DNA of 64,000 nucleotides from an uncultured Acidimicrobiales bacterium (GCA_951812975.1 CATOTC010000003.1:310001-374000); one strand, 5' to 3'; numbered from the stretch's first letter, positions 54,654-63,020 are shown. Notes: generated by a model from the sequence alone, not told the origin. Numbers and translations: made by a program.

Positions 54654-56090
54654 AAGGCGTATTTGGCCGGCGACGACCTCTACCGGGTGAGTCGCCAAGG
54701 GCTCTCGGGCCGGCCGGCGGGTGGCCTGTCCGCTGGTGACGTCGAAGCGACCCTGATGCATCGGGCACTCGATCTCACAACCGACGAGCACTCCCTCAGA
54801 GAGGCGCGCCGAGTGGTGGGTGCAGGTGTCGTCGACTGCATAGACCGCGCCGTCGGCCGTGCGGCAGACTGCGTAACGCACTCCCCCACGTTCCACGCCC
54901 ACCACATCGCCCAACGGAACATCCTCCACGTCGCACAGGACATCAACTGCCGTGTCGATCGTGGCCGGGGAAACCGCAGCCGAATCAACCCTGGCCGGGG
55001 AAACCGCAGCCGGGCCTGCCCTCAATCGGCGCTCAGTCTGCTGACCGGTGCCGACGGGGACGCGACTGGGCAACCGATAGTCGGGGTCGGTGCGCTGGCG
55101 GCGCATCGTCGTCACGATCTCCACCATCCCGGCCCGCACTCCCCTAGTGGGCTCCGGCAGTTGATCCTTGATCTCGGAGTGCAGCGCGGGGAGCGCGTGG
55201 AACGGCACCATCGGGTACATGTGATGCTCGATGTGGAAGTTCATGTTGCAGTACAGCCACTGCAGCGGCCTGCTGACATACATGCTGCGGGTGGTGCGGC
55301 GATGGTCTGCTGCCTCCGTCTCGAGTCCGCCGTGCTGCAGGGCCCGCAGGAGGCCGTGCATCGGCTCACCCACCACCCGGGGAAGCATCAACATCACCAC
55401 CGGCAGCGGGGTCCACAGCACAAGACAAGACCCGATCACGCTCGCATACAGGAACAGGAACACCCTGGCATTGCGGGCCGTGAGCGGCAGATCGTCTACC
55501 GGCACAGCCTCGCGGATCGTGTCGTTCGGACGCTTGAACGCGAGCTGCACGAGCTCCTTGTTGTAGTTCCAGAAATGGTTGCTCCCCAGCACCAGGTTTG
55601 CCAGGTCGCGCCGCTTGATCGGGTTGGGCAGCAGGTACTCGGCATCGGCACCGACGATCGAGGTGTAGGTGTGGTGTCGGGCATGGACCCAGCGCACCGT
55701 GACCGGCTCCCAGTTCTGCATCCAAGAGTTCGTGTACAACAGGGCGTTGTTCAACCAGAGCCGTCGGAACGGCGTGTAGTGGCAAGCCTCGTGACCGGTC
55801 GCGTTGGAGAAGGACCATACGAGGCAATAGGCCCCATAGGTCGCCAGGAACCACCACGACCCCACGATCCACAGCAGCACCGAGACCGCTCCGAAACTGC
55901 CCAGGAGCGCGAAGTACGCAGTGATGCGACGCAACGCTTCGCTGTCGGTCCTTCGACTGAGCCGAGTGAGGGTCTCTCTGGGGAGCGTCGCCTTGAACCA
56001 CCGATCTGACTCGGGAGGGCCCGGTGCGGCTGCTGGTGGACGGGTCGGGTCAGTGGGCGATTGCTCCCGGTACGAGACGGTCGAGTCCAT
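54603..56090 (-). CDS. Membrane fatty-acid-desaturase-like diiron enzyme fused to a Rieske domain
   Basis: About 495 residues. Part one is a desaturase/hydroxylase-type membrane protein with three histidine boxes, HEACH (100-104), HARHH (136-140) and HIEHH (286-290), and several hydrophobic helices. A linker with a doubled AAVSPA unit (361-376) follows. Part two (about 385-480) is a Rieske [2Fe-2S] domain with Cys423-x-His425 and Cys442-x-x-His445. The Rieske part probably feeds electrons to the diiron site in cis. The ATG at 56090 lies 13 bases after the HD-oxygenase gene. The substrate is unknown: a lipid, or a small molecule shared with the HD partner. Confidence 0.85.
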   Translation of the reverse strand: MDSTVSYREQSPTDPTRPPAAAPGPPESDRWFKATLPRETLTRLSRRTDSEALRRITAYFALLGSFGAVSVLLWIVGSWWFLATYGAYCLVWSFSNATGHEACHYTPFRRLWLNNALLYTNSWMQNWEPVTVRWVHARHHTYTSIVGADAEYLLPNPIKRRDLANLVLGSNHFWNYNKELVQLAFKRPNDTIREAVPVDDLPLTARNARVFLFLYASVIGSCLVLWTPLPVVMLMLPRVVGEPMHGLLRALQHGGLETEAADHRRTTRSMYVSRPLQWLYCNMNFHIEHHMYPMVPFHALPALHSEIKDQLPEPTRGVRAGMVEIVTTMRRQRTDPDYRLPSRVPVGTGQQTERRLRAGPAAVSPARVDSAAVSPATIDTAVDVLCDVEDVPLGDVVGVERGGVRYAVCRTADGAVYAVDDTCTHHSARLSEGVLVGCEIECPMHQGRFDVTSGQATRRPAREPLATHPVEVVAGQIRLRRPPPDFADDHGTAPG

Positions 56091-56103
56091 CACACCGGCC
56101 GAT

Positions 56104-56673
56104 TCAATCCCAAGACTGAGGGGTTCGGGAGAAGACCTCGTTGAGCAGCGGGACGAAGTCTTCGACCTGAAGATCGTCGTAGTGGGGGTCGAAGCAGTTC
56201 TGGTCGTAGGAGGCGCAGAAGTCGATACACCGATCGAAGTGCGGCGACTCGGAGTAGCGGTCGCGCTCATCGCGGTCACCGCCGAGGTGGTGAAAGTAGT
56301 AGTAACCCTGGAACAGCCCGTGGTGGCGGACCACCCAGGCGGTCTCTTCGCTCACGAAGGGAGTGAGGATCACCGCTGCCACCTCGCTGTGGTTCGCCGG
56401 AGCGAGCACATCGCCTATGTCGTGGAACAGGGCTGCAGCCACGAACTCGTCGGGTTCTCCGTTGCGCAGCGCCCGGGTGGCGGACTGGCGGCTGTGGCGC
56501 TCCCTGTCGATCTGATACCCGAGCGTGGGACCCTCGAGCAGACGGAGTGTGGTCAGCAGATGCTCGACGAGCGTCTCCGCAGCGTGGTCCCGGTACCGTT
56601 TGTCGAGTTGGCGGTAGTCCTCGGCGGTTCCGTCAGCCATCTCCGTCCAGTCAACGGTGAATGCCTCGGCCAT
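56104..56673 (-). CDS. HD-domain oxygenase-like protein (PhnZ/TmpB-like)
   Basis: A 189-residue HD-fold protein. His60, His84-Asp85 (FHDIGDVLAP), His95 (NHSEVAAVIL) and His117/118 (RHHGLFQGYYYF) are placed as in mixed-valence diiron oxygenases such as PhnZ and TmpB, which cleave C-P bonds of hydroxy-phosphonates. A simple phosphohydrolase cannot be excluded. It is the first gene of an operon with the desaturase-Rieske fusion and is divergent from a LysR gene. Any phosphonate role is inference. Confidence 0.75.
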   Translation of the reverse strand: MAEAFTVDWTEMADGTAEDYRQLDKRYRDHAAETLVEHLLTTLRLLEGPTLGYQIDRERHSRQSATRALRNGEPDEFVAAALFHDIGDVLAPANHSEVAAVILTPFVSEETAWVVRHHGLFQGYYYFHHLGGDRDERDRYSESPHFDRCIDFCASYDQNCFDPHYDDLQVEDFVPLLNEVFSRTPQSWD

Positions 56674-56781
56674 TGATCCTCATCCTCTCTGTGAATGAAA
56701 GCCCGCGCGGTGTGCCTTACTCCATTCAAGCCGAGGCGGAGTCGCTTCGGAAGGAACCGACATATGTAATTTCTTGGATCT

Positions 56782-56802
56782 ATCATTAGCAATGCTTATG
56801 AT
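56782..56802. promoter_or_regulatory. LysR-type operator between the HD gene and lysR
   Basis: ATCATTAGCAATGCTTATGA plus a final T form a 21-base dyad with 18 symmetric positions (ATCAT.AGCA.TGCT.ATGAT). Size and symmetry suit a LysR-family T-N11-A box. It ends 6 bases before the lysR ATG, so binding would also block its own gene, and it lies about 110 bases upstream of the HD gene. Confidence 0.6.
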
Positions 56803-56808
56803 CCAGTA

Positions 56809-57714
56809 ATGATATTCACCGGCCCGGAGCCTCCGCTGCACCTGTTGAGGACCTTCGAAGCAGCGGCGAGACACACGAACTTCACGCGGGCCGCGGAAGA
56901 ACTGTCGGTAAGCCAACCCGCGGTGAGCCAACAGGTCCGGCTTCTGGAGCGGATCCTTGGTCGAGACCTCTTCGAGAGGGTCGGCCCCTCGTTGCGGCTC
57001 ACCAATGACGGACGGGAGCTGGCTACTTCCGTGGCGGACGGCTTGGCCCAGATCGAACGCGGGCTGGGACTGATCCGAACACGCTCCCAGGACCACTGCC
57101 TCGAGGTCAGGGCGAACAGCACATTCGTCACCCGATGGCTGCTCCCCCGCCTGCCCTCGTTCCTCACTGAACATCCGGAGATCGAACTCGACCTGACCAC
57201 CAGCTACTGGGCCGAGCAGCCGTTGTCGACGGGGGCGTCGGTGCACATCGACTTCGGGGCAGTCTCAGAGGAGGTGGAACTCGTGGTGGGACGCCAGCGA
57301 GTGCTCGCCGTGGCGCGCGCCGATGTCGCTGCCAGGGTGAACACTGCGTCGGACCTGGCCCGGGTCACCTTTCTCGAAGTGGTCGGTGGCGACGGCTGGC
57401 GCGAGTTCCTCGCCGGATACGAGATGGAGTTGAATCCCTGGCCGCATACGCACAGGTCGATGACCTACCTGCACACTCTCGACCTGGCCCGGACGGGTCA
57501 GGGCGTAGCGTTGGCTCACGAGATGATCGTCGAGGATCTGCTGGAGTCGGGCGAGCTCACGACTGTGGCCAATCTGTCGCAACCGTCGCGCGAGCACTAC
57601 TACCTGGTCACGCCTCCGACGAGGCGCATCAACTCGGCAGTGGCCGCGTTCTTGGACTGGCTCCGGTCATTCAGTTCCGGTCATTCAGTGATGGCGACCG
57701 GGTTGTCGCAATGA
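56809..57714 (+). CDS. LysR-family regulator (GcvA-like)
   Basis: A 301-residue activator or repressor. The N-terminal winged helix has RTFEAAARHTNFTRAAEELS and VSQPAVSQQVRLLE; the C-terminal effector domain begins near residue 92 (CLEVRANSTFVTRWLLPRLP), the GcvA-like type. It is divergent from the HD/desaturase operon and very likely controls it in response to the substrate. A 14-bp tandem duplication (57662-57689) inside the last codons has altered the C-terminus. Confidence 0.9.
   Translation: MIFTGPEPPLHLLRTFEAAARHTNFTRAAEELSVSQPAVSQQVRLLERILGRDLFERVGPSLRLTNDGRELATSVADGLAQIERGLGLIRTRSQDHCLEVRANSTFVTRWLLPRLPSFLTEHPEIELDLTTSYWAEQPLSTGASVHIDFGAVSEEVELVVGRQRVLAVARADVAARVNTASDLARVTFLEVVGGDGWREFLAGYEMELNPWPHTHRSMTYLHTLDLARTGQGVALAHEMIVEDLLESGELTTVANLSQPSREHYYLVTPPTRRINSAVAAFLDWLRSFSSGHSVMATGLSQ
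57662..57689. repeat. 14-bp tandem duplication in the lysR 3' end
   Basis: TCCGGTCATTCAGT occurs twice in direct succession. Since 14 is not a multiple of three, the duplication must have shifted the reading frame and replaced the original tail with SGHSVMATGLSQ or a part of it. It is in the convergent junction with the P450 gene. Confidence 0.85.
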
Positions 57715-57758
57715 AGCAGCCCGGGTGGGGGCCGGGTTCGAGCGCCGACTGATAGCGG

Positions 57759-58994
57759 CTACTGGCGGGGCGAGCCCGCAGGGAACGAGACTCGCATGAT
57801 TCTCGGGCCTCGTACTTGACCGCCCGCCCACTTCATGGAGTCGCGGTCGCTGACACGGAACTCCGGAATCCGTTCGAGCCAGACTCGGAGGGCAACGTTC
57901 ATCTCCAGTCGGGCCAGGTTCGAACCCGCACACCGGTGGATCCCCGATCCGAACGCAACATGGCGGTTCCGTTGACGGTCGATGATGAACTCGTCGGGAT
58001 CCTCGAAGTGCTCTGGATCATGGCATGCCGCCGGGAAGTTCATCAGCACCTTGTCGCCCTGTTGTATTTTGACCCCGCCGTACTCGACGTCGACGTCGGC
58101 TATTCGAGCCATCGTGACTGGGGCGTAGTAACGCAGGAACTCCTCCACTGCGGTGGGCAGCAGATCGGGTTCCGCTTTGAGACGGGCGAGATCGTCGGGG
58201 TTGGTGCCAAGGTGCCAGAGGGCCGAACCGATGGAACTCCAGGTCGTGTCGATCCCTGCTATTACCAGCAGGTTCGCGATTCCTATGACGACCTCCGGGG
58301 TGATCTCGGCGTTCTCATCGAAGGGTTCCATATGGAGCATCTCGGTCAGCAGATCATCTTTGGGGTTCTCGACCCGCTCGTGAACCTCCACTCCGAGGAA
58401 ACCAAGCAGAGCGTCACGGGCGGCCATTCGCTTCTCATGGTCCAACAGGCCCTCGCCCAACAGGTCGTTGACCCAACCGACGAACGTGTCGGCCATCGCG
58501 GGATCGACACCGAGCAGATGGGCGATGACCCTCGGCGGGATCTGCTGTGAGTAGTCCACAGCAGCATCGCACTCGCCGTCGACGATGAAGCCGTCAATCA
58601 ACGAATGCGCCAACTCCTCGGTGTAGTCGGTGTAACGATTCACCGTCTTGGGCGAGAACGCCGGCAGGATCATGCGCCGGGTCCAGGTGTGGATCGGCGG
58701 GTCGGCGGTGATCGGTGCCGCCGCGATCTGCTGCTCGTAGAGCGTCTGTTCGGGGAAGTCCGGCGCCGGCGGCATCACCAAAGGCGCCCGCGACGACAGC
58801 TCGGGGACCATTTTCGCCAGGGCGCGGATGTCGTCGAAACGGGTCGGGTTCCAGGAGCCCTTGAGCCGCTCGGTATGGGCGATCGGGCATTTCTGGCGCA
58901 TCTCCCGCCAGATCGGTACAGGATCCTCTATGTAGCTGGGATCGCTGATGTCGTAGTCGGTGGTCCAGTCGGTGACCGGTGTGGGCTCGGACAT
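57759..58994 (-). CDS. Cytochrome P450
   Basis: About 411 residues, soluble bacterial type. The I-helix oxygen-activation site is AGIDTTW (246-252), ExxR is Glu285-Arg288 (EEFLRYY), and the haem thiolate is Cys355 in FGSGIHRCAGSNLA. The substrate is not predictable. No ferredoxin or reductase gene is adjacent, so electron partners must come from elsewhere. The ATG at 58994 starts the conserved region; an upstream frame extension to 59156 lacks P450-like sequence. Confidence 0.92.
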   Translation of the reverse strand: MSEPTPVTDWTTDYDISDPSYIEDPVPIWREMRQKCPIAHTERLKGSWNPTRFDDIRALAKMVPELSSRAPLVMPPAPDFPEQTLYEQQIAAAPITADPPIHTWTRRMILPAFSPKTVNRYTDYTEELAHSLIDGFIVDGECDAAVDYSQQIPPRVIAHLLGVDPAMADTFVGWVNDLLGEGLLDHEKRMAARDALLGFLGVEVHERVENPKDDLLTEMLHMEPFDENAEITPEVVIGIANLLVIAGIDTTWSSIGSALWHLGTNPDDLARLKAEPDLLPTAVEEFLRYYAPVTMARIADVDVEYGGVKIQQGDKVLMNFPAACHDPEHFEDPDEFIIDRQRNRHVAFGSGIHRCAGSNLARLEMNVALRVWLERIPEFRVSDRDSMKWAGGQVRGPRIMRVSFPAGSPRQ

Positions 58995-59156
58995 GTGGAA
59001 ACGGTAACGCATCGGACTCGCTGTTGGGGACCCGTGCCCTGGTCTTTTTCTGCGGCATGTGCCATAGGGCCGGGTTACGCTTGGGGTCATCCCCACGGAG
59101 GCCTTCTCGGAGGGTCTCGTCGGGGAACGCATTTTGACAATCGACAACATGCACAA

Positions 59157-59543
59157 GGGGCTGATCGGTTTCGACGTTGGGACCGGGATGTGCCGACGTG
59201 CGACCGGAGTTGCTCAGACTCCCAAAACGGGGCACCAACAGAGACGCCGATACGGACGATCTCGTTCTCGCCGCCTGACTCGTCAGTAGGTAGAGAATCA
59301 TCGCGACCAGCAATGGCACGCGGGGCCTGACTGCCGCAGCCTGGCACCAGAAGCGGTAGTGGACAGCAGGGAAAGACCGCTGACTGACGGGAAAGACCCC
59401 TGACGCCGGAGAAAGTTCCGGTGGCGGGCCCTTGTGGCCCAACTCACCCGGGAGCGTGGCAGCCATGAGCCACACCCACGGGAATGGTCGTAGCGCGGCG
59501 GGCAACCACCCGACGGACGAGGGTTCGATTCCCTCCAGCTCCA
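59157..59543 (+). ncRNA. ssrA: Transfer-messenger RNA (tmRNA)
   Basis: The 5' end GGGGCTGATCGGTTTCGACG and the 3' end, with T-arm GAGGG-TTCGATT-CCCTC and acceptor CAGCTCC-A, pair as the tRNA-like domain of tmRNA. CCA is not encoded. The tag frame at 59231-59278 reads GTNRDADTDDLVLAA then TGA; the resume codon could be GGC or the next codon, but the LAA end is typical. With SmpB it rescues stalled ribosomes and marks proteins for ClpXP, both encoded in this window. Length is 387 nt. Confidence 0.95.
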
Positions 59544-59707
59544 CTGAGGGGGTTTTGTGGGTTAGGGGTGTTTGGGTTTGTGAGTTAGCCGAAAACGTCG
59601 GGTTTGGGAGTGATTTTTTGGTTCTTGCGTTGGAACGGCCTTTCAGCCGGGTCGGTTCACGGGGTTTTGTTCACCGGGGTTCATGTTGTCGCGTTTTGGG
59701 ACGCGTT

Positions 59708-59735
59708 GAAGCTGACGGCGGTTGCCGTCAGCTTC
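59708..59735. terminator. Strong hairpin downstream of the transposase gene
   Basis: A perfect 12-bp stem, GAAGCTGACGGC and GCCGTCAGCTTC, with a GGTT loop lies 20 bases beyond the stop of the DDE gene. No T-run follows on either strand, so it may be a terminator of an atypical kind or a structural end of the mobile element. The remaining bases from 59544 to 59754 show no other recognisable feature. Confidence 0.5.
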
Positions 59736-59754
59736 GGTTCAGAGCGGTTGGTGG

Positions 59755-61590
59755 TTAGGGCGGTGCTCTGTGTTTGCGACCGTTGCGGTTGTCGGCTGTT
59801 GTTGCGTCGGAGACGGCGGTGTCGTCGCGGCAGTCGCAGTGGTCGTCTGGTTGAAGCGGAGTGTCGTTGTTGGCGTGGCCGGTTGCGTCTTCGGCCAGCG
59901 GGTCTTGTTGAGCGAAGTGGCGGTTGCTGGCGATGGCGATGGTCAGCGCCGGGATCAGGTGCGCGCCCAGCCCACGCGCTCGACAAGAATGCGGTGTGAA
60001 CCCGCCGCTGGCGCGTGCAATCGAAAACACGTTCTCTATTTGGTTGCGTCTGCCGTACGATTTGGCGTGGGCGGTCGTGCCGTACGGTATCTGTTGAAAT
60101 GTGTCTAGGTCTTCGACAGCCAACACGACGCTGCCTTCACAGCACCACTCATATTCTTCGGGGTCGACGTCCAGTGTCACAACGTTGGCCGGTGGTCGGC
60201 CACGACCCCGAGTTTTGGCTGAGGTGACAACGGTTCCGGCGTGTTGGGGACAACAGAACTGTTTGCGACCGCCGGGCAGCGTTTTGTTCAGCGCCCACCG
60301 ATACTTGGCACGCTTTTCGTACCAGTCACGCGCTTCGTCCTCTGTCGACCCTTCAGGGAGCCTCAGGAACCGCTCCGGTAGCCACAACGGGTACAACCCG
60401 TCCATCGCGACATAGAGCCACTGCTTGTTCCGTTTGCCCACTTCCTTGAGGTTCATTGTGGTCGCTGCGCTTTCTTGTGTGCGCGGCATGTTCTTGTAAT
60501 CCATCGTCACGTTGATGTTCTGTTGATGCAGCGGACGGTTGAATGTTTCGGTGCAGTTGGTGATGCCACGGTCGGCTAACACATCGTTGATGCCCGCCGC
60601 GACTCGCTGCGCGGACCACACAAGATCAGCGCACGCAGGGCCGGGATTGGCAGAAGCGCGAACAACGCTGAGCGACGCTACATACGGGGGGCAGTCGTCC
60701 TTTGGGTCGAGGGGGTCCGCTTCGGGTCGTCCCGCCCATCGGGGCGTCGGTTTGACGAGCGTCGCCGGGTTCACCTGGTAACCAACAAAGGCCGTGGCCT
60801 TGCCTCCTGCTGCTGTACTCGCAGAACGGTGCCCTGCCCGAGCATCAGGGTCTTTGCATCGCACCAGTTTGCCGTCGCTGTCGACGATCACACCGTCGGG
60901 CAACGCACCAGTGGCTTTGAACGCCTTGTCGACATCGGCCTGCCTGCGGAAATCGGAGGGTCGGTAATACGTCGGGAACGCGGTCTGGTCCACCGCAACA
61001 GCAGTCGCTTTGTCGAGCCGGGCTTGGGGAATGCACAACCCCAACAACTCGCTGCTGAACCGGGACCAGAAATCACACTCGGCATCGTCAACGCTGTTCC
61101 CGCAGATTTCTTCGATGCGGCGGATTTGCCGTTCAACGACGCTGTAAGAGACCGGGGTTCGTTCGTGCCTGTCACACATCGCGTAGTCGTGCCAGAGCCG
61201 TGAATCAAGCCCGTTGATCCGCTCACAGATTTCGGTGCGAAGATAGTCACCCTTGTTCACTGCTTGGAGCACAACCGCAGTGAACAACACCATCGGATGC
61301 AACCTCGACGCAGGGCCTGGATGCGAGCGCAGTCTCGCTGTCAAGGCTTGCAACTCTGTGCTTCGAGCCAACAGTTCAACCAGTTCACGAGTGTCGTCGT
61401 AGGTAAAGGTGTTGATGTCTTTGGCGATCAGTTCGCGGCGCTTGGGTGGCAGTTCTGGTTTCAAGTTCTTCATCAAAGGATAATCGTCGGGGCGTCGTCG
61501 TTGCTCGTTGAGACGCTCAATGTCAGCAACGGTCAGACAGCGGCGTTGCTGTTCGCGTTGGCCGCGACGACGCTCTGCACGAAGGCTCAT
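59755..61590 (-). CDS. DDE-type transposase, unusual subfamily
   Basis: A 611-residue protein with a DDE triad in IS4/IS1182-like spacing: Asp201 in AVAVDQTAFPTYY, Asp340 in INDVLADRGI, and Glu519 in YGRRNQIENVFSIAR. A helical N-terminal region (residues 1-180) and two CC-type pairs (445-450 and 483-484) that may bind zinc are present. It overlaps the start of an upstream gene's end (ATGA) that encodes a recombinase-like protein. Terminal inverted repeats were not recognised, so the ends of the element are unknown. Confidence 0.7.
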   Translation of the reverse strand: MSLRAERRRGQREQQRRCLTVADIERLNEQRRRPDDYPLMKNLKPELPPKRRELIAKDINTFTYDDTRELVELLARSTELQALTARLRSHPGPASRLHPMVLFTAVVLQAVNKGDYLRTEICERINGLDSRLWHDYAMCDRHERTPVSYSVVERQIRRIEEICGNSVDDAECDFWSRFSSELLGLCIPQARLDKATAVAVDQTAFPTYYRPSDFRRQADVDKAFKATGALPDGVIVDSDGKLVRCKDPDARAGHRSASTAAGGKATAFVGYQVNPATLVKPTPRWAGRPEADPLDPKDDCPPYVASLSVVRASANPGPACADLVWSAQRVAAGINDVLADRGITNCTETFNRPLHQQNINVTMDYKNMPRTQESAATTMNLKEVGKRNKQWLYVAMDGLYPLWLPERFLRLPEGSTEDEARDWYEKRAKYRWALNKTLPGGRKQFCCPQHAGTVVTSAKTRGRGRPPANVVTLDVDPEEYEWCCEGSVVLAVEDLDTFQQIPYGTTAHAKSYGRRNQIENVFSIARASGGFTPHSCRARGLGAHLIPALTIAIASNRHFAQQDPLAEDATGHANNDTPLQPDDHCDCRDDTAVSDATTADNRNGRKHRAPP

Positions 61591-62603
61591 ATATCGAGTC
61601 CTTGCAAGTACGCATCGTCAGCGCCGACCTCCGCTGCTGTTGAACGAACCAACGCGTCCAGCGTGTTCGCAGAAAGCGGCCCAGCGAGCACACGCAACAC
61701 AGCAAGCGGCGTGCGCGCCGCCAAGTGCGCAGCAAGCCACGTAGACCTTGCACGCCGAAGCGAGAACGCGACACCCCCACCAGGCCCGAGACGCTCCACA
61801 ACTCGATGCACAGCGTTACGTCCCTGCGCGGTCACGAACCGCGACTCGCTGCTGTCTGTCAGCGCTGCGCTGCTGGCCGTTTCGATAGCGGCTTTGGCGG
61901 TATCGGTCCAAACGCGGCGTATCGGCACGAACCGCTCATGGCGTCCCCTAACCCGCACCGCCAACCGGTCGGCATCAACAGCGACAACATCACCGATTCG
62001 GCTAGCCGCGATTTCTGAACCCGACAGCCCGCCGCCGCAACCCGCGGCGGCTACCCACAAACGCGCTGCTCTGTCGACACGACCAAACAAAGCAGCGCTC
62101 AACTTGAAGATTCGCTCTTCGTCGGGACCATACGGGGCCGCCACCTGGCTCCTCCCGACAACACCAGCAACCGGCGGCCAACCATCAGGGTTTACCGCGC
62201 GGCCAACCCTGCGAAGCACTCCACGCGTGACATGGCGCCAAGGACCGGACCGGTGCGCGTTAACCCCCATAACCCACAACTCGACATTGGCCGGGAAGAA
62301 CACGGTTTCGACATCAAGCACCCCCGCCGTGCGATACGCCCACAAAGCCAAACCAGTCACAGCACGCAACAACCGCCGCGCGTCATGCTCATCAACCGGC
62401 TCAGCCGCAGCCACCCAGCCCCGCACCGAACCCAACACCAAATCCACAAGACCCGCCTCGACAGGATCAACAGGCCGCCAACCCGACAACACCTCCGCCA
62501 CACCAACGTCCGCTCCAGCCGAACCCGCCGCACTCATCGCGACACCACCAAAACAGCAGCCACCCACCCAGCGGCCGTGAACGTGCCGCAGCACAGCGGC
62601 CAT
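61587..62603 (-). CDS. Tyrosine-recombinase-like protein lacking visible catalytic residues
   Basis: A 338-residue protein whose second half follows the tyrosine recombinase pattern: AAGCGGGLSGSEIAASRIGD stands where box I (GLRxSEL) is expected but with Ser for the catalytic Arg; VRGRHERFVPI fits the GKxxKxRxVPL strand; FSLRRARSTWLAAHLA fits the HxLRH helix, without the His; and GPLSANTLDALV lacks the nucleophilic Tyr. It is coupled to the DDE gene and may give DNA binding. ATG at 62537 is an alternative start. The fold assignment is tentative. Confidence 0.5.
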   Translation of the reverse strand: MAAVLRHVHGRWVGGCCFGGVAMSAAGSAGADVGVAEVLSGWRPVDPVEAGLVDLVLGSVRGWVAAAEPVDEHDARRLLRAVTGLALWAYRTAGVLDVETVFFPANVELWVMGVNAHRSGPWRHVTRGVLRRVGRAVNPDGWPPVAGVVGRSQVAAPYGPDEERIFKLSAALFGRVDRAARLWVAAAGCGGGLSGSEIAASRIGDVVAVDADRLAVRVRGRHERFVPIRRVWTDTAKAAIETASSAALTDSSESRFVTAQGRNAVHRVVERLGPGGGVAFSLRRARSTWLAAHLAARTPLAVLRVLAGPLSANTLDALVRSTAAEVGADDAYLQGLDI

Positions 62604-63020
62604 CGCCGCCGACCTGTCGCTGTTCGGGATGCGAAACGCGATAGGACTCGCTCACCCGCAAAAGTTGATGTATCGTTCATGTCGAAGACGTTGAGCAACC
62701 GCGACACACAATGGTCTTGCCCGACCGGGTGTTGCGGTTGCTTACTTTTTGCTCCTAGTTCTGTGTTCGGTGTGTTGACAGTCTCCCAGATGTCGTTGGC
62801 GCGCTATCTTGCATGTCACCCCACGAACACCTAAAGCGTTATCCTTTACGAAATCTTACAGAGCAGGTGTGACACGCTGTAGGCCCAGGAAAACCTATGA
62901 TTCCACGCCGCTAGAATCGACCCTCAACACACCGTTTTCCAACGATTTGCGAGGCGCGGCCCAAATGGGTCGAACACACCACGAGCGTTCTAGACCCCCT
63001 ACCGACCGTCGTGCTCTAAA
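62604..63020. other. Gap of 417 bases with no recognised gene
   Basis: This stretch between the divergent recombinase-like gene and the XRE gene is richer in A and T than its surroundings. TTGACA at 62776 and TAGAAT at 62911 resemble promoter boxes but lack partners at a proper distance. No gene, RNA or clear repeat was recognised. Confidence 0.5.

Noticed and set aside
54465-56009. A 514-codon open frame on the plus strand across the desaturase-Rieske gene
   Set aside because: Antisense shadow; its beginning is just the 52-bp repeat read in three frames.
59519-59543. An isolated tRNA 3' half (T-arm and acceptor) beside the transposase gene
   Set aside because: Pairing with GGGGCTG at 59157 and the tag frame between them show that it is the end of tmRNA, not a broken tRNA.
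61264-62580. A 438-codon plus-strand frame across the recombinase-like gene
   Set aside because: Low-complexity Thr/Pro/Arg translation typical of an antisense frame; the minus-strand product has recombinase-like strands and a coupled neighbour.
62776-62916. A promoter for the XRE gene built from TTGACA and TAGAAT
   Set aside because: The boxes are far more than 17-18 bases apart and neither has a good partner.
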